Shown: positions 1 to 7,201 of the stretch, in pieces
Layout of the letters: the number at the start of each line of letters is the position of its first letter
How positions within the stretch are numbered: the first letter of the stretch is position 1
Position numbers and translations under genes: made by a program
The notes under the pieces: generated by a model
Databases searched by the model: none
Told to the model about the DNA's origin: nothing
The model's input: the letters and a program-made list of their open reading frames with translations, nothing else
Assembly: GCA_003662985.1 (NCBI GenBank)
Contig: QMZD01000069.1
Coordinates: 1-7,920, forward strand
DNA: 7,920 bases
From: Archaeoglobales archaeon
GTDB lineage: Archaea; Halobacteriota; Archaeoglobi; Archaeoglobales; Archaeoglobaceae
Reading direction: 5' to 3'

Positions 1-168
1 AACAGAGACATCGAGGCCGGGAAAAGGATTGGAATGCTAACAATTTATGCTGCATACGGCGATAGAAACTTCTTTGAAGAGAAGGTTGGGGAGGCGGATT
101 TCACAGTTAGGGAACCCTCTGAGGTAATTAGGTTGGTAGAAAGACTTATCGAGAGTTCTAGTAATTGA
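1..168 (+). CDS. HAD-superfamily hydrolase, C-terminal end (5' truncated)
   Basis: This is the last 55 codons of a gene that begins before the window, ending in TGA. The visible start NRDIEAGKRIGM matches the region after the third and fourth HAD motifs, where the family usually reads GDs-x-x-rDi-x-aGkraGM; D3 would be the second motif-IV aspartate, involved in binding the catalytic Mg2+. A later ADFTVREPSEVIRLVERL matches the usual HAD ending in which an 'AD' pair leads into a helix that closes the Rossmann-like fold. HAD enzymes of this kind are cytosolic phosphatases acting on small phosphorylated metabolites. The substrate cannot be read from the tail, and the nucleophile motif and cap domain lie outside the window. 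The gene shares the strand of the next one but is separated by 148 bases with an apparent promoter, so it is probably not in the same operon. Confidence 0.8.
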   Translation, partial: NRDIEAGKRIGMLTIYAAYGDRNFFEEKVGEADFTVREPSEVIRLVERLIESSSN

Positions 169-283
169 CGGAATTGCAATTTTTAACTCGAACTACAAAA
201 ACTGATTTGAAGAGTTTGAGATTTAGTCTGTTGGGACATCCTTTTTCTAGCAAATATTCCAGTTCTCATGGGGATTAAGATAA

Positions 284-293
284 AGTTAATAAG
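284..293 (+). promoter_or_regulatory. TATA-like box of the DUF1616/M48-like operon
   Basis: AGTTAATAAG, preceded by a purine-rich stretch that could serve as a BRE, is centred about 28 bases before the ATG at 317. No Shine-Dalgarno-like sequence lies just before that ATG. The spacing therefore fits a leaderless transcript beginning at or within a few bases of the start codon. The rest of the 169-316 gap holds T-rich stretches at about 180-185 and 241-246 that may terminate the HAD gene; nothing else is recognisable there. Confidence 0.45.
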
Positions 294-316
294 CATCAGA
301 GAAATCCAATCCTCAA

Positions 317-3300
317 ATGGCAAGTTCACCGAATAAAAAACGAAAGAGAAACCAGGGCAAAGCTGGAAAAAAAGGTAGAAATATAGGACATAATCCGAGT
401 AACAGCCATGTAGATGATTTTATGGACAACCCAAAAAATAGTCTCTCTTCACACACCATGACCGATGCCAGAGAAAAGCCCAGAATAGCTTTCTTTTTCG
501 ATTTGATAATCATCCTGATTTTTACATTTCTGAATTACGTCTTCGTGCTAATCCCTCCTTTCAATGAGTCCTTTTTCAGGATACCCTTTTCGTTGCCTCT
601 CCTTCTTTTCATCCCTGGATATATGCTCATTGCTGCGATGTTTCCCAAAAAAGATGAACTCTCTGCAATTGAAAGATTCACTTTGAGTATAGGTTTGGCA
701 GTTGCCATTTACGTCTTTGATGGATTTGCGATAAGCGTCACACCTTGGCGCTTCAGACCGAATTCGATAGTGGTTTCCCTCTCCGCAATCACCCTTATTT
801 TAATGTTTTTTACAATCATTTCTAGGAAGATAACCCCACCGGAAAGAAGGTATCTCATTTACTTTCCAATAATAGATAGAACATGGAGCAGGAGGAGGAA
901 ATTCTTCTTTGTTTTTGAAGTCTTTGTAATAGTTGCTGCAATTGCTGTGATGATATTGTATAAGCTGGAAATTGCTGCAGGGATATGGATGGTCGTCCTT
1001 GCATTAATGCTGTTAAAGAACCCGATAAACAGCTTTATTTCAATATTAAGGTCTGATGAGAAACCAAGTGATATTGAGAAAGCTTTGATGTACGCTCTGA
1101 TCGGGTCGATAATAATAGCGTCGGGAATGCTCATCTATGCGAAGTTAACCTTCCAGGAGGAAAGGTTTACAGCCCTGTATATTTTAGGAAAGGGGGGAAA
1201 GGCCGAGAACTACCCGGAAAAGCTGTACATCTTGGAATCAAACCCGATAATAGTGGGAATTGAGAATTACGAGCATGCTCCGGTTAATTATACGCTGAAG
1301 GTCTTTCTCGGAAAGTATCTGTTACTTGAAAAGAGAATCTCTCTGAAACATGAGGAAAAGTGGCAGGAGAAGATCAATCTCGTGCCCAGGTATCTGGGCA
1401 AGCACATGAAATTGAGCTTTCAGCTCTTTAAAGAAGACTCGAGGGCTGTTTACAGAGAAGTCCATCTCTGGGTTGACTCGGTTATAGACTACAATAACAT
1501 TTCAATAGTTAGGGCTTATTCGCTAAAAGAGCTTCCCACCGTGGCCAATTCTGATATGAACTACGCTGGCGGATGGAGTTTCGAAAGAAACTTAAACCTC
1601 TTCAGGGGCTATTACAGTATCAACGCCCCTAGGGAGAACTCAACCTTCTGCGGATACGTGAGAGATGATTACGGAAAGAGCGTTGACGCTCAGATAAGCA
1701 TAAACAACCACTACGGATATACAAAGTCGTTCAGAGCTGAAAACGGATATTTCGAAGTTTTAACGATCCCAGATCACTTCTGGGTGAGTGTCTCAGCGAG
1801 AGGCTATCAGAAAAATGAGTTTGAAGTGGATGTGCCCTCTCCCTGTTTGAACATCACCTTGATAACAGCTGTGAACGAGACGATAAAGGAGATTGTAGAG
1901 ACCCCTGAATTCAGTAAAAAACTTGATGAAATTTTGAGGGAAGAGTTAAATCAAACCTTAGCCCAGATAAATCAGTCGGTAAATCAGACAACCAATCAGA
2001 CTCTGAACGTTACTCAAGTCGACGTCTCTCAGCTTTCTTTACTTGAGAAGCTTAGACTCATCAACGCCAGCATAGAAAAGTTCTCACCTGACGAATATCC
2101 ACACCTCATATCCGTTCTCAAAGGCTATGTGATCGACAAGATTAGCGGACAGCCGGTTGAGAATGCGACGATAAGGGTTACGAATGAGTATGGATTCGTT
2201 CAGAAAACGAAATCCGATGAAAACGGATACTATGAGGTCAAGATAATATCGGGAGACGCAACAGTCGAGGTTTTCGCCTATGGATATGCGGTATCGAGGT
2301 ATACCGTAAGAATAGCAAGCGTTCACGAGGTAAACTTGGAGGTCATACCGAGGTCATGCGTTCTAAAGGGCTTCGTTGTGGATGATAAAGATCATCCCGT
2401 CTCTTCTGCCTACATAAGCATCAGGGCGGAGAGCTTTTCTGCCTCTACAACTACCAATGAGACCGGTTACTTTGAGGTAAGAACGGTGCCCGGCAACAAC
2501 TCCATTTCCGTATCGAAATATGGGTATGAGAGTGTAAGCCTGGATTTCGCTCTAAATCCGAATGAGGTTAAAGAATTCGTTGTAAAGGTTAAGAAGGTTG
2601 TTGTAAGGGTTCCCGTACTGACCAAAGTTAGGGGCACGCTCACCTTCAACGGCATGCCTGTAAATGGAGTTGTCGTTGCTGAGAAGGTTCGAAGGATCGA
2701 AGAAAATGCTTCGATTGAGTTCGTCTCCCTTAAAAAACCGGTCAGGAAGGTGGTGGAAGCGGAAGGAAGCTTCGACTTCAACCTCGAGCCGGGATTCTAC
2801 AAGATCTATGCAGAGCCAGAGATATATTCAACCCCAATCATTCTGAGGGTTGAGGAGGGAAAGAAGATTAAAGTAGATTTAAAGCTCAATGCCCTTCCTG
2901 ACAGCTACAGAATGATCTACCCAAGTGAAACGATGCCCAAAGGGGCGTTTGCAGGGATATATCAGGAATTCAATTCCAGTGAGGGACTTGGTGTGATATC
3001 CTTCAAGGTTCACGATTCCTATAAGGCGGAGAGGGAGACGAAGATCTTCAAGCAGGTTTTGCTGAACGGAGTTGTCGTTTGGGAAGATGATGTTGGGGGA
3101 AACGAGGGATGGGAGGAACACCTGATCCCAGTTACATTTGAAAACGGAAAGAACAGGCTTGAGCTCAGAATCTATGCAAAGGGAGAGTCCAGAGGAATTA
3201 TTTCCGTTGACTGGGATGACGTGAGGATATTGCCTTTAGAGGAGCTTATAAAGTACAACACAACGAGGTTTGATGTTAGAGGGATTGAGAATGGGGACAA

Positions 3301-4852
3301 GCTCATTCTCGGCAAGCCAAAGAATGTGTCCGTTCTCATCTCCAACAGGGAATTCGAGAGACTTGAATACAAGCTCGAGATAAGGATAGATGGATTTCCA
3401 GTTTACGAGGAAAGTTTTTCTTTGGACCACAATCAAAGCGTTGAGAAATCTCTGAGTTTCATTCCAAATATAGTTTCCAGTTTAAATAGGCTGGATTTCA
3501 ATCTGTATGCGAGAGGAAAGCTCTATCAGCAAAGAAGCTTCTGGGTTTCGACCGAGGCGGATTTCACGAAACAGCAGTATCTTGAAAACGTAAAGGTTGA
3601 GGTTCCTGAGCTTTTAGGCTTTGAGAGCTGGAGTTACAGTTATACCGGCAACTTCTCCGTTAGTATGAAAGATGAAGGTAAGCTTTGCGAGATGAAAACC
3701 ACAGGATTGCTGAACAAGGGAAACAGCTCTTCAATCTGGTTGAAATTCAACATAACCCCGCCAGCAAACGTTGTCGTTGCATTTAAGGTTAAGGATAACT
3801 ACGATCGCGTGGATCTGGGTTTGAAGAAGCAGCTGCTGGTGAACGGGGAGGTTCTTTGGGAGGATGACGTTGGAGATGCTGAGGGATGGCAGTATGTAAA
3901 GGTTCCGGTCACCCTCACGTCGGGGGAGAATTTTGTCATGCTCAGGCTTTACAGCGAAAAGACGGTTGATGAGAGCGTCTCGGTGTTATGGAGCGATGTG
4001 AAGCTCTTGCCAATAACCGAGCTTATGAGGGAGAGGGTCACGACCTTCTTGGTTTTGAATGCACAGAAGGAAGAAAGGTACCCGGAGAGGTTGTACCTCG
4101 GCAAACCGGAGACCTTCTGGGTTAGAGTTGAGAATCATGAATATGAGAACGTCACCTATTTGCTCGAGGTTAAATTCAACGATGAAATTCTTGATCGTCA
4201 TGAATTCGAGTTGAAACACGGACAAAGGCTTGAAAGAAACGTGAGCGTTCTGGCTGAAGATGTAGCGGACCTCAATCTACTCGAATTTGACCTCTACAAG
4301 ATTGATCCTCAGAAGGGAAATCTGAGTGTTGGAAGTTTAAGGCTGTGGTTACCATCCGTGATCGATCTGGAGGATGAGGAGGTGTTGCAAAGACTTGCGC
4401 TGCATGAAATACCGGCCGTCACAAACGGTGATTTTGAAGATCGGGGAGGGTGGCTGCAAGAGGAGAACGGAAACTTCATATTCATGCGATATGAAACCGA
4501 TAGAGGCTACGTGTACTCTATCTTCCCCTTCATATCGATTTCCGAAAATGAAAGCGCTTACATAGTTCAAAAGGTTGGATTCAAAGGAAAGGGTGTGGTC
4601 ATTCTTAACTTTTCCGTGAGCGATAGTTATACCGGGGAGGAGGAGACGGGTATAGTTAAGAGGGTTGTTCTGAACGGAAAGGTTGTGTGGGAGGACGACC
4701 TAGCTGGGAATGAGGGTTGGCAGACGATCAGAATTCCAGTTTACATTGATTCCATTCCAGTGGAGCTGAAACTTGGTATGTTCGCCTATGAGAGCTCTGA
4801 ACTGGTCGCAAAGGTGTTCTTCGATAAGGTTCAGTTCGAGATGGTGAGTTGA
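317..4852 (+). CDS. Giant DUF1616 membrane-anchored modular surface protein
   Basis: The protein has 1511 residues. The first 55 are Lys/Arg/Asn-rich and probably cytosolic. Hydrophobic segments lie near 57-80, 89-110, 121-141, 149-168, 197-215, 219-233 and 256-275; LPLLLFIPGYMLIAAMFPKK is characteristic of DUF1616. An odd number of crossings with a basic N-terminus puts residues 280-1511 outside the cell. That part contains a DUF1616 outer module (283-410) repeated at 983-1080 and 1242-1368, jelly-roll-like modules ending near 972, 1231 and 1509, and four CPD-like beta domains (about 444-516, 600-674, 681-758, 771-857). Many N-x-S/T sequons fit an N-glycosylated ectodomain. DUF1616 itself spans about 330 residues, so this protein is greatly extended. 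There is no C-terminal anchor or catalytic motif. A role in surface adhesion or cell-envelope organisation is inference; the biochemical function is unknown. The gene overlaps the start of the M48-like gene. Confidence 0.85.
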   Translation: MASSPNKKRKRNQGKAGKKGRNIGHNPSNSHVDDFMDNPKNSLSSHTMTDAREKPRIAFFFDLIIILIFTFLNYVFVLIPPFNESFFRIPFSLPLLLFIPGYMLIAAMFPKKDELSAIERFTLSIGLAVAIYVFDGFAISVTPWRFRPNSIVVSLSAITLILMFFTIISRKITPPERRYLIYFPIIDRTWSRRRKFFFVFEVFVIVAAIAVMILYKLEIAAGIWMVVLALMLLKNPINSFISILRSDEKPSDIEKALMYALIGSIIIASGMLIYAKLTFQEERFTALYILGKGGKAENYPEKLYILESNPIIVGIENYEHAPVNYTLKVFLGKYLLLEKRISLKHEEKWQEKINLVPRYLGKHMKLSFQLFKEDSRAVYREVHLWVDSVIDYNNISIVRAYSLKELPTVANSDMNYAGGWSFERNLNLFRGYYSINAPRENSTFCGYVRDDYGKSVDAQISINNHYGYTKSFRAENGYFEVLTIPDHFWVSVSARGYQKNEFEVDVPSPCLNITLITAVNETIKEIVETPEFSKKLDEILREELNQTLAQINQSVNQTTNQTLNVTQVDVSQLSLLEKLRLINASIEKFSPDEYPHLISVLKGYVIDKISGQPVENATIRVTNEYGFVQKTKSDENGYYEVKIISGDATVEVFAYGYAVSRYTVRIASVHEVNLEVIPRSCVLKGFVVDDKDHPVSSAYISIRAESFSASTTTNETGYFEVRTVPGNNSISVSKYGYESVSLDFALNPNEVKEFVVKVKKVVVRVPVLTKVRGTLTFNGMPVNGVVVAEKVRRIEENASIEFVSLKKPVRKVVEAEGSFDFNLEPGFYKIYAEPEIYSTPIILRVEEGKKIKVDLKLNALPDSYRMIYPSETMPKGAFAGIYQEFNSSEGLGVISFKVHDSYKAERETKIFKQVLLNGVVVWEDDVGGNEGWEEHLIPVTFENGKNRLELRIYAKGESRGIISVDWDDVRILPLEELIKYNTTRFDVRGIENGDKLILGKPKNVSVLISNREFERLEYKLEIRIDGFPVYEESFSLDHNQSVEKSLSFIPNIVSSLNRLDFNLYARGKLYQQRSFWVSTEADFTKQQYLENVKVEVPELLGFESWSYSYTGNFSVSMKDEGKLCEMKTTGLLNKGNSSSIWLKFNITPPANVVVAFKVKDNYDRVDLGLKKQLLVNGEVLWEDDVGDAEGWQYVKVPVTLTSGENFVMLRLYSEKTVDESVSVLWSDVKLLPITELMRERVTTFLVLNAQKEERYPERLYLGKPETFWVRVENHEYENVTYLLEVKFNDEILDRHEFELKHGQRLERNVSVLAEDVADLNLLEFDLYKIDPQKGNLSVGSLRLWLPSVIDLEDEEVLQRLALHEIPAVTNGDFEDRGGWLQEENGNFIFMRYETDRGYVYSIFPFISISENESAYIVQKVGFKGKGVVILNFSVSDSYTGEEETGIVKRVVLNGKVVWEDDLAGNEGWQTIRIPVYIDSIPVELKLGMFAYESSELVAKVFFDKVQFEMVS
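1631..2899 (+). repeat. Block of four CPD-like beta domains inserted in the first jelly roll
   Basis: Residues 439-861 contain repeated units of the pattern G-F/Y-V-x-D, then V-x-x-A-x-I-x-I, then T-x-x-x-G-Y-F/Y-E-V, then V-x-V-x-A/K-x-G-Y. This is the carboxypeptidase-regulatory-like pattern, a seven-stranded beta domain common in surface proteins. Units 1 to 3 are clear; unit 4 (771-857) is diverged but keeps V-R-G-T-L and the G-S-F-D-F / G-F-Y-K-I strands. A glycosylation-rich linker separates units 1 and 2. The bases encoding the units are only weakly alike, so the duplication is old. Confidence 0.7.
1850..2071 (+). other. Sequon-dense linker in the surface protein
   Basis: Residues 512-585 lie between CPD units 1 and 2 and contain eight N-x-S/T sequons, at N512, N520, N545, N552, N556, N560, N564 and N583. 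The centre is a low-complexity run of N-Q-T/S units flanked by charged, helix-prone segments. On the outside of an archaeal cell this would be a target for AglB-type oligosaccharyltransferase, giving a sugar-coated stalk or hinge. Confidence 0.6.
4843..4848 (+). promoter_or_regulatory. Ribosome binding site inside the end of the DUF1616 gene
   Basis: GGTGAG ends three bases before the ATG at 4852. The arrangement is a TGATG overlap, with the upstream stop TGA (4850-4852) sharing its A with the ATG. This favours ATG 4852 over the TTG at 4849 and points to coupled translation of the two genes. Confidence 0.5.
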
Positions 4853-6183
4853 TGGCGGAGAAGGATGACAAAGGTGAGGGAGAAAGGGAAGAAGAGAGGA
4901 AGTTTGAGGGAGAGAATGTGGCTGGCGTTGAATTCACATCATTCGATGAGCTGAAGGTGAATCGTCTGAAACAGGCTTTGAAAGTTCTCATTCTTTGGTT
5001 CTTTCTCTCCATCCCGGTTCCGATCATCGTGTTTTTCGTAGACGTAATAACCTCTGGAATGCTCTCCAGCCTGTTCCTCAGAACGATCCTTTTGATTGCT
5101 ACACATTATCCAAAACTCCGACTTTACATTCCGATGGTAGCCAGGTATAATCTCCAGCTATTCACTTCAAGATCTTTTATCGTTACCAGGGCTTTGGAAA
5201 AGATAGGTGTGGATGCTGCATCTTTAAACCTCGTACTTTATCTGGTGGTGTTCCTACTCGCTTTCCTTTTCACAATACTTCTCACTTACTTCCTGAGTGC
5301 TAGGATCCTTAGAAGGTGGTATAAAGCGAAAAAACTGGAAAACGTGAACTTACAAAATGATCTCGCTCCCGAGTTGGAAAAAATCGTGGAAGAACTCTCG
5401 AAGAAGTATGGTGTGAAAAAACCAGAGGTGTACATAGGAGAATTCGATCCGAATGCCTTCATCCTTGGCAGAAAACCATCTCTAGTGTTATCAAGAAAAC
5501 TTCTCGAACTCCTGGACAGAGATGAAGTTGAGGCTGTAATCGCCTTCCAACTTCTCCATACGAAAAGAGGAACTGCGGTGATGACCTTAACAGCCTTCGT
5601 GGCTGGCCTTCTGACAGCCCTTTCCACGCTCGCGTACTGGGTCTCTCTGCTTACGGGCTTTGGATTGGAAGACGATCCAGCCCCCAATCTGATCAAGCTT
5701 TATGTGATGTCCGTTGTCGCTCCGATTTCAGCTTTGATTGTGAGGTTCATGATGCCCTATAGAAGGTCAAAGGTCTTTTCGACTTTTCTTAACACCTATG
5801 GTGAGCCGGAAAAACTGGTTAATGCCGTAGACAAAATAAAGAAATCCAGTGGAGAATTTGATCTCCCTCAGCTCTCGAGCCAAGCTATAAATCCTGGCCA
5901 CTGGCATCTTTTTCTTTTGACTCCCGAGCATAAGGAGGTCGTAAACATCCTCGATTTCCACCTTCCAACCTATTTACCTTTCTTCGCTGAGAGTAAACCC
6001 AGGCGGCTGAGACCATTTCTTTACATGAGCATTTCCCACCTCTTCATCCTTTTCGCCATCATTGCATTTGACACCTTCAACAGAAAGGATTTCGACTTTT
6101 TAAGGGCCAGTGCTATAACGGCGGTTTATCTGCTTTTTTACATCACATTTGTAATCGTTTGGGCGGTTTACTTCAGAAAATAG
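4852..6183 (+). CDS. HtpX/M48-like membrane protein with a destroyed zinc site (predicted pseudoprotease)
   Basis: The product has 443 residues. A charged N-terminus (1-40) precedes membrane segments near 43-66, 70-83, 125-149, 242-265, 282-301, 384-402 and 418-440. Residues 171-240 follow M48 peptidases closely: an amphipathic helix, P-E-V-Y-I, P-N-A-F-I-L-G, L-V-L-S-R-K-L-L-E-L-L-D, then D-E-V-E-A-V-I-A. Active members read HELxH at the next position; here it is F232-Q233-L-L-H236, so the first zinc histidine and the catalytic glutamate are gone. The distal E-x-x-A-D ligand region is replaced by SKVFSTF (306-312), followed by G-E-P-E-K-L as in HtpX. Family membership is recognised from pattern; loss of protease activity is inferred. 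Translational coupling to the giant surface protein suggests an assembly, scaffold or quality-control role with that partner. No closer function can be assigned. Confidence 0.75.
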   Translation: MAEKDDKGEGEREEERKFEGENVAGVEFTSFDELKVNRLKQALKVLILWFFLSIPVPIIVFFVDVITSGMLSSLFLRTILLIATHYPKLRLYIPMVARYNLQLFTSRSFIVTRALEKIGVDAASLNLVLYLVVFLLAFLFTILLTYFLSARILRRWYKAKKLENVNLQNDLAPELEKIVEELSKKYGVKKPEVYIGEFDPNAFILGRKPSLVLSRKLLELLDRDEVEAVIAFQLLHTKRGTAVMTLTAFVAGLLTALSTLAYWVSLLTGFGLEDDPAPNLIKLYVMSVVAPISALIVRFMMPYRRSKVFSTFLNTYGEPEKLVNAVDKIKKSSGEFDLPQLSSQAINPGHWHLFLLTPEHKEVVNILDFHLPTYLPFFAESKPRRLRPFLYMSISHLFILFAIIAFDTFNRKDFDFLRASAITAVYLLFYITFVIVWAVYFRK

Positions 6184-6273
6184 TTGATAAGGTTTGATAA
6201 AAAGTAAATCTCAAATACTAGTAGTTCATGTGCAATTTGTATATGTATATGCTGGAAACGATCTAAGCATGAT

Positions 6274-6422
6274 TTACCGCATCGCCTTCATCCATTCTTC
6301 TACTTCCTTTATTCCTCTTTCGAGCTCTTCAGTTTTGCTTCTCGCATCAAACTAATAGCCAGAATTCCTGCATTTCCTTTTCCGAAGCTTGTAACAGGAA
6401 AAACAAGCGGAAAAAATTGTTG
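6274..6422 (-). pseudogene. C-terminal fragment of an unidentified gene, frameshifted
   Basis: Two minus-strand frames join into one protein-like tail. The first is open from 6422 to a stop at 6309-6311 and includes PVTSFGKGNAGILAISLM. The second is open from 6351 to a stop at 6274-6276 and ends TEELERGIKEVEEWMKAMR. Adding one A to the A4 run (T-run at 6334-6337 on the + strand) merges them as SLMREAK-TEELERGIKE, an amphipathic helix ending at the TAA. There is no start codon and an in-frame TAG sits at 6423-6425, so the 5' part is missing. The family is not recognised. The frames are short and could be chance. Confidence 0.35.
6399..6416 (-). terminator. T-run terminator of the HEPN/MNT operon
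   Basis: Read on the minus strand this is TTTTTTCCGCTTGTTTTT, two T-runs of six and five about 45 bases past the MNT stop codon. Archaeal intrinsic termination uses such T-runs without needing a hairpin, and none is apparent here. Confidence 0.45.
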
Positions 6423-6458
6423 CTAATTTGATGCTAACGCACATTAGGCTTAAAATAC

Positions 6459-6818
6459 TCATACTCTGAGAAGATCATTTTTAACGAACCTTCTGTACCA
6501 TTCCCATTCATCAACGCTCAGGATGTGAACCTCGAAAGGGTGTGCAAGTCCGAATTTCTTTCTAACTTTCCCGTACAGCTTGGTTCTTTCAACCTCGTTT
6601 GCAGCTACGCTGAGGATGATCGCAATATCTACATCGCTCATCGGATGCGATTTCCCTTTAACGATACTGCCAAATACATACACTCCTTCCAGCTTTTTAC
6701 CAAAAATCTCTCTGGAAATTCTCTTTATCTCCTTTGCATGCTTAAGATAATCTTTCCTGAACCTTTCGAATTCCTTCAGGATTTCGAGCTGGATGTCGAT
6801 CAGGCTGACGCCAGCCAT
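6459..6818 (-). CDS. MNT-type nucleotidyltransferase, predicted antitoxin of the HEPN/MNT pair
   Basis: The product has 119 residues, normal for a minimal nucleotidyltransferase. A helical N-terminus (6-40) is followed by V-Y-V-F-G50-S51 and, ten residues later, D62-V-D64, the GS-x10-D-x-D signature of DNA polymerase beta-type nucleotidyltransferases; the aspartates bind the metal ions. E96 in FEVHIL is the likely third carboxylate, so the active site looks intact. In characterised HEPN/MNT modules the MNT protein neutralises the HEPN ribonuclease, in some by adding AMP to it; extension to this pair is inference. Its start overlaps the end of the HEPN gene by 19 bases and has its own ribosome binding site, so the two are co-translated. 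The protein is cytosolic, with no signal or membrane segment. Confidence 0.85.
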   Translation of the reverse strand: MAGVSLIDIQLEILKEFERFRKDYLKHAKEIKRISREIFGKKLEGVYVFGSIVKGKSHPMSDVDIAIILSVAANEVERTKLYGKVRKKFGLAHPFEVHILSVDEWEWYRRFVKNDLLRV

Positions 6819-7180
6819 TTTCCGAACCTCTCTTTAAACCTACTCAGAACTTCCAAAGCTCTTTTTGCACTCTTTTCGCTGTACTCCTTTCCGAGATATC
6901 TTGCAGTTATATACGCTTCCTCAATCAGATCCATGACATCGGAATACTCCTCGTAAAACTCAGAGGCATTTTCATCGACCTTGGAAAGTTCTTGGAAGAG
7001 TATTCTCAGTCTATGAGTTCTTGGATAATCTTCCAGCACCCTTGCAAGAATGTATTTTACGTAAAGCTGGAGACTTTGTTCAACAAAAAACAGAACGAAT
7101 CTTGGCTTCTCATTGATTGCCTCGTGAGCTTTTCTCTCAAAGTATTCAGCGTTCTCTTTGAGGAATTCTATAAATTCCAT
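6800..7180 (-). CDS. HEPN-domain protein, predicted toxin partner of MNT
   Basis: The product has 126 residues from the chosen ATG. An upstream in-frame ATG at 7279 would add 33 residues of poor, non-helical sequence not expected for the family, so the start at 7180 is preferred. The fold is all-helical: a first helix with F-L-K-E-N-A-E-Y-F, a second with FFVEQSLQLYVKYILARVL (31-49), then Y52-P-R-T-H56-R-L-R-I-L, then an acidic helix and Y-I-T-A-R94-Y-L. The P-x-T-H-x-L turn and A-R-Y element are typical of the larger HEPN family (PF05168 type). HEPN toxins are RNases using an R-x(4-6)-H motif. Here the only nearby arginines are R47 and R54, nine and two positions before H56, so neither the canonical spacing nor the R-x4-H-x-Y AMPylation motif is present; activity is uncertain. 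The gene precedes and overlaps MNT. Confidence 0.8.
   Translation of the reverse strand: MEFIEFLKENAEYFERKAHEAINEKPRFVLFFVEQSLQLYVKYILARVLEDYPRTHRLRILFQELSKVDENASEFYEEYSDVMDLIEEAYITARYLGKEYSEKSAKRALEVLSRFKERFGKWLASA
6826..6832 (-). promoter_or_regulatory. Ribosome binding site of the MNT gene
   Basis: Read on the minus strand, GAGAGGT lies seven bases before the ATG at 6818, inside the HEPN coding region. It supports that ATG as the start and independent ribosome entry at MNT, which would help keep antitoxin in excess. Confidence 0.55.
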
Positions 7181-7201
7181 AATTGGAAATAAATTTTTAT
7201 T

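Larger units (their letters stand above)
1163..4843 (+). repeat. Three-fold repeat of DUF1616 outer module plus jelly-roll-like module
   Basis: Three tandem copies are diverged in DNA but clear in protein. The outer module (residues 283-410, 983-1080, 1242-1368) has the pattern F-x-x-L/V, then K-x-x-Y-P-x-x-L-Y-x-L, then V-x-I/V-x-N-x-E and an F/I-x-L-x-H segment. The second module carries WEDDVGGNEGW at 922-932, WEDDVGDAEGW at 1181-1191 and WEDDLAGNEGW at 1458-1468, each preceded by L-N/V-G-x-V-x-W and followed about 40 residues later by a D/S-D-V segment. Copies 1 and 3 also share SVID and PAV/PTV followed by N-x-D-x(4-5)-GGW at their junctions. The jelly-roll fold is inferred from pattern only. 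Confidence 0.75.
6184..6458. other. Convergent intergenic region
   Basis: The operon from the left and the HEPN/MNT operon from the right converge here. The stretch 6184-6270 is A/T-rich and holds no recognisable gene; no strong + strand T-run follows the M48-like gene, although 6294-6326 is pyrimidine-rich and may end that transcript. The middle holds a broken minus-strand reading frame, and A-runs at 6399-6416 serve as T-runs on the minus strand. TGCTAA occurs twice, 11 bases apart, at 6421 and 6432, of unknown meaning. Confidence 0.6.

Noticed and set aside
4849..4851. TTG as the start of the M48-like gene
   Set aside because: The adjacent ATG at 4852 forms the usual TGATG overlap and has slightly better spacing from GGTGAG.
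5286..5696. 136-residue minus-strand open frame
   Set aside because: It lies entirely inside the M48-like gene on the opposite strand, has a Ser/Arg-rich composition typical of antisense frames, and has no ribosome binding site or recognisable domain.
6236..6256. TATA-like sequence GTATATGTATATG
   Set aside because: No open reading frame or RNA gene follows on either strand at a suitable distance, so a promoter cannot be supported.
6525..6956. 143-residue + strand open frame across the HEPN/MNT junction
   Set aside because: It is antisense to two genes with clear family motifs, and its Phe/Ser/Leu-rich product matches no fold I recognise.
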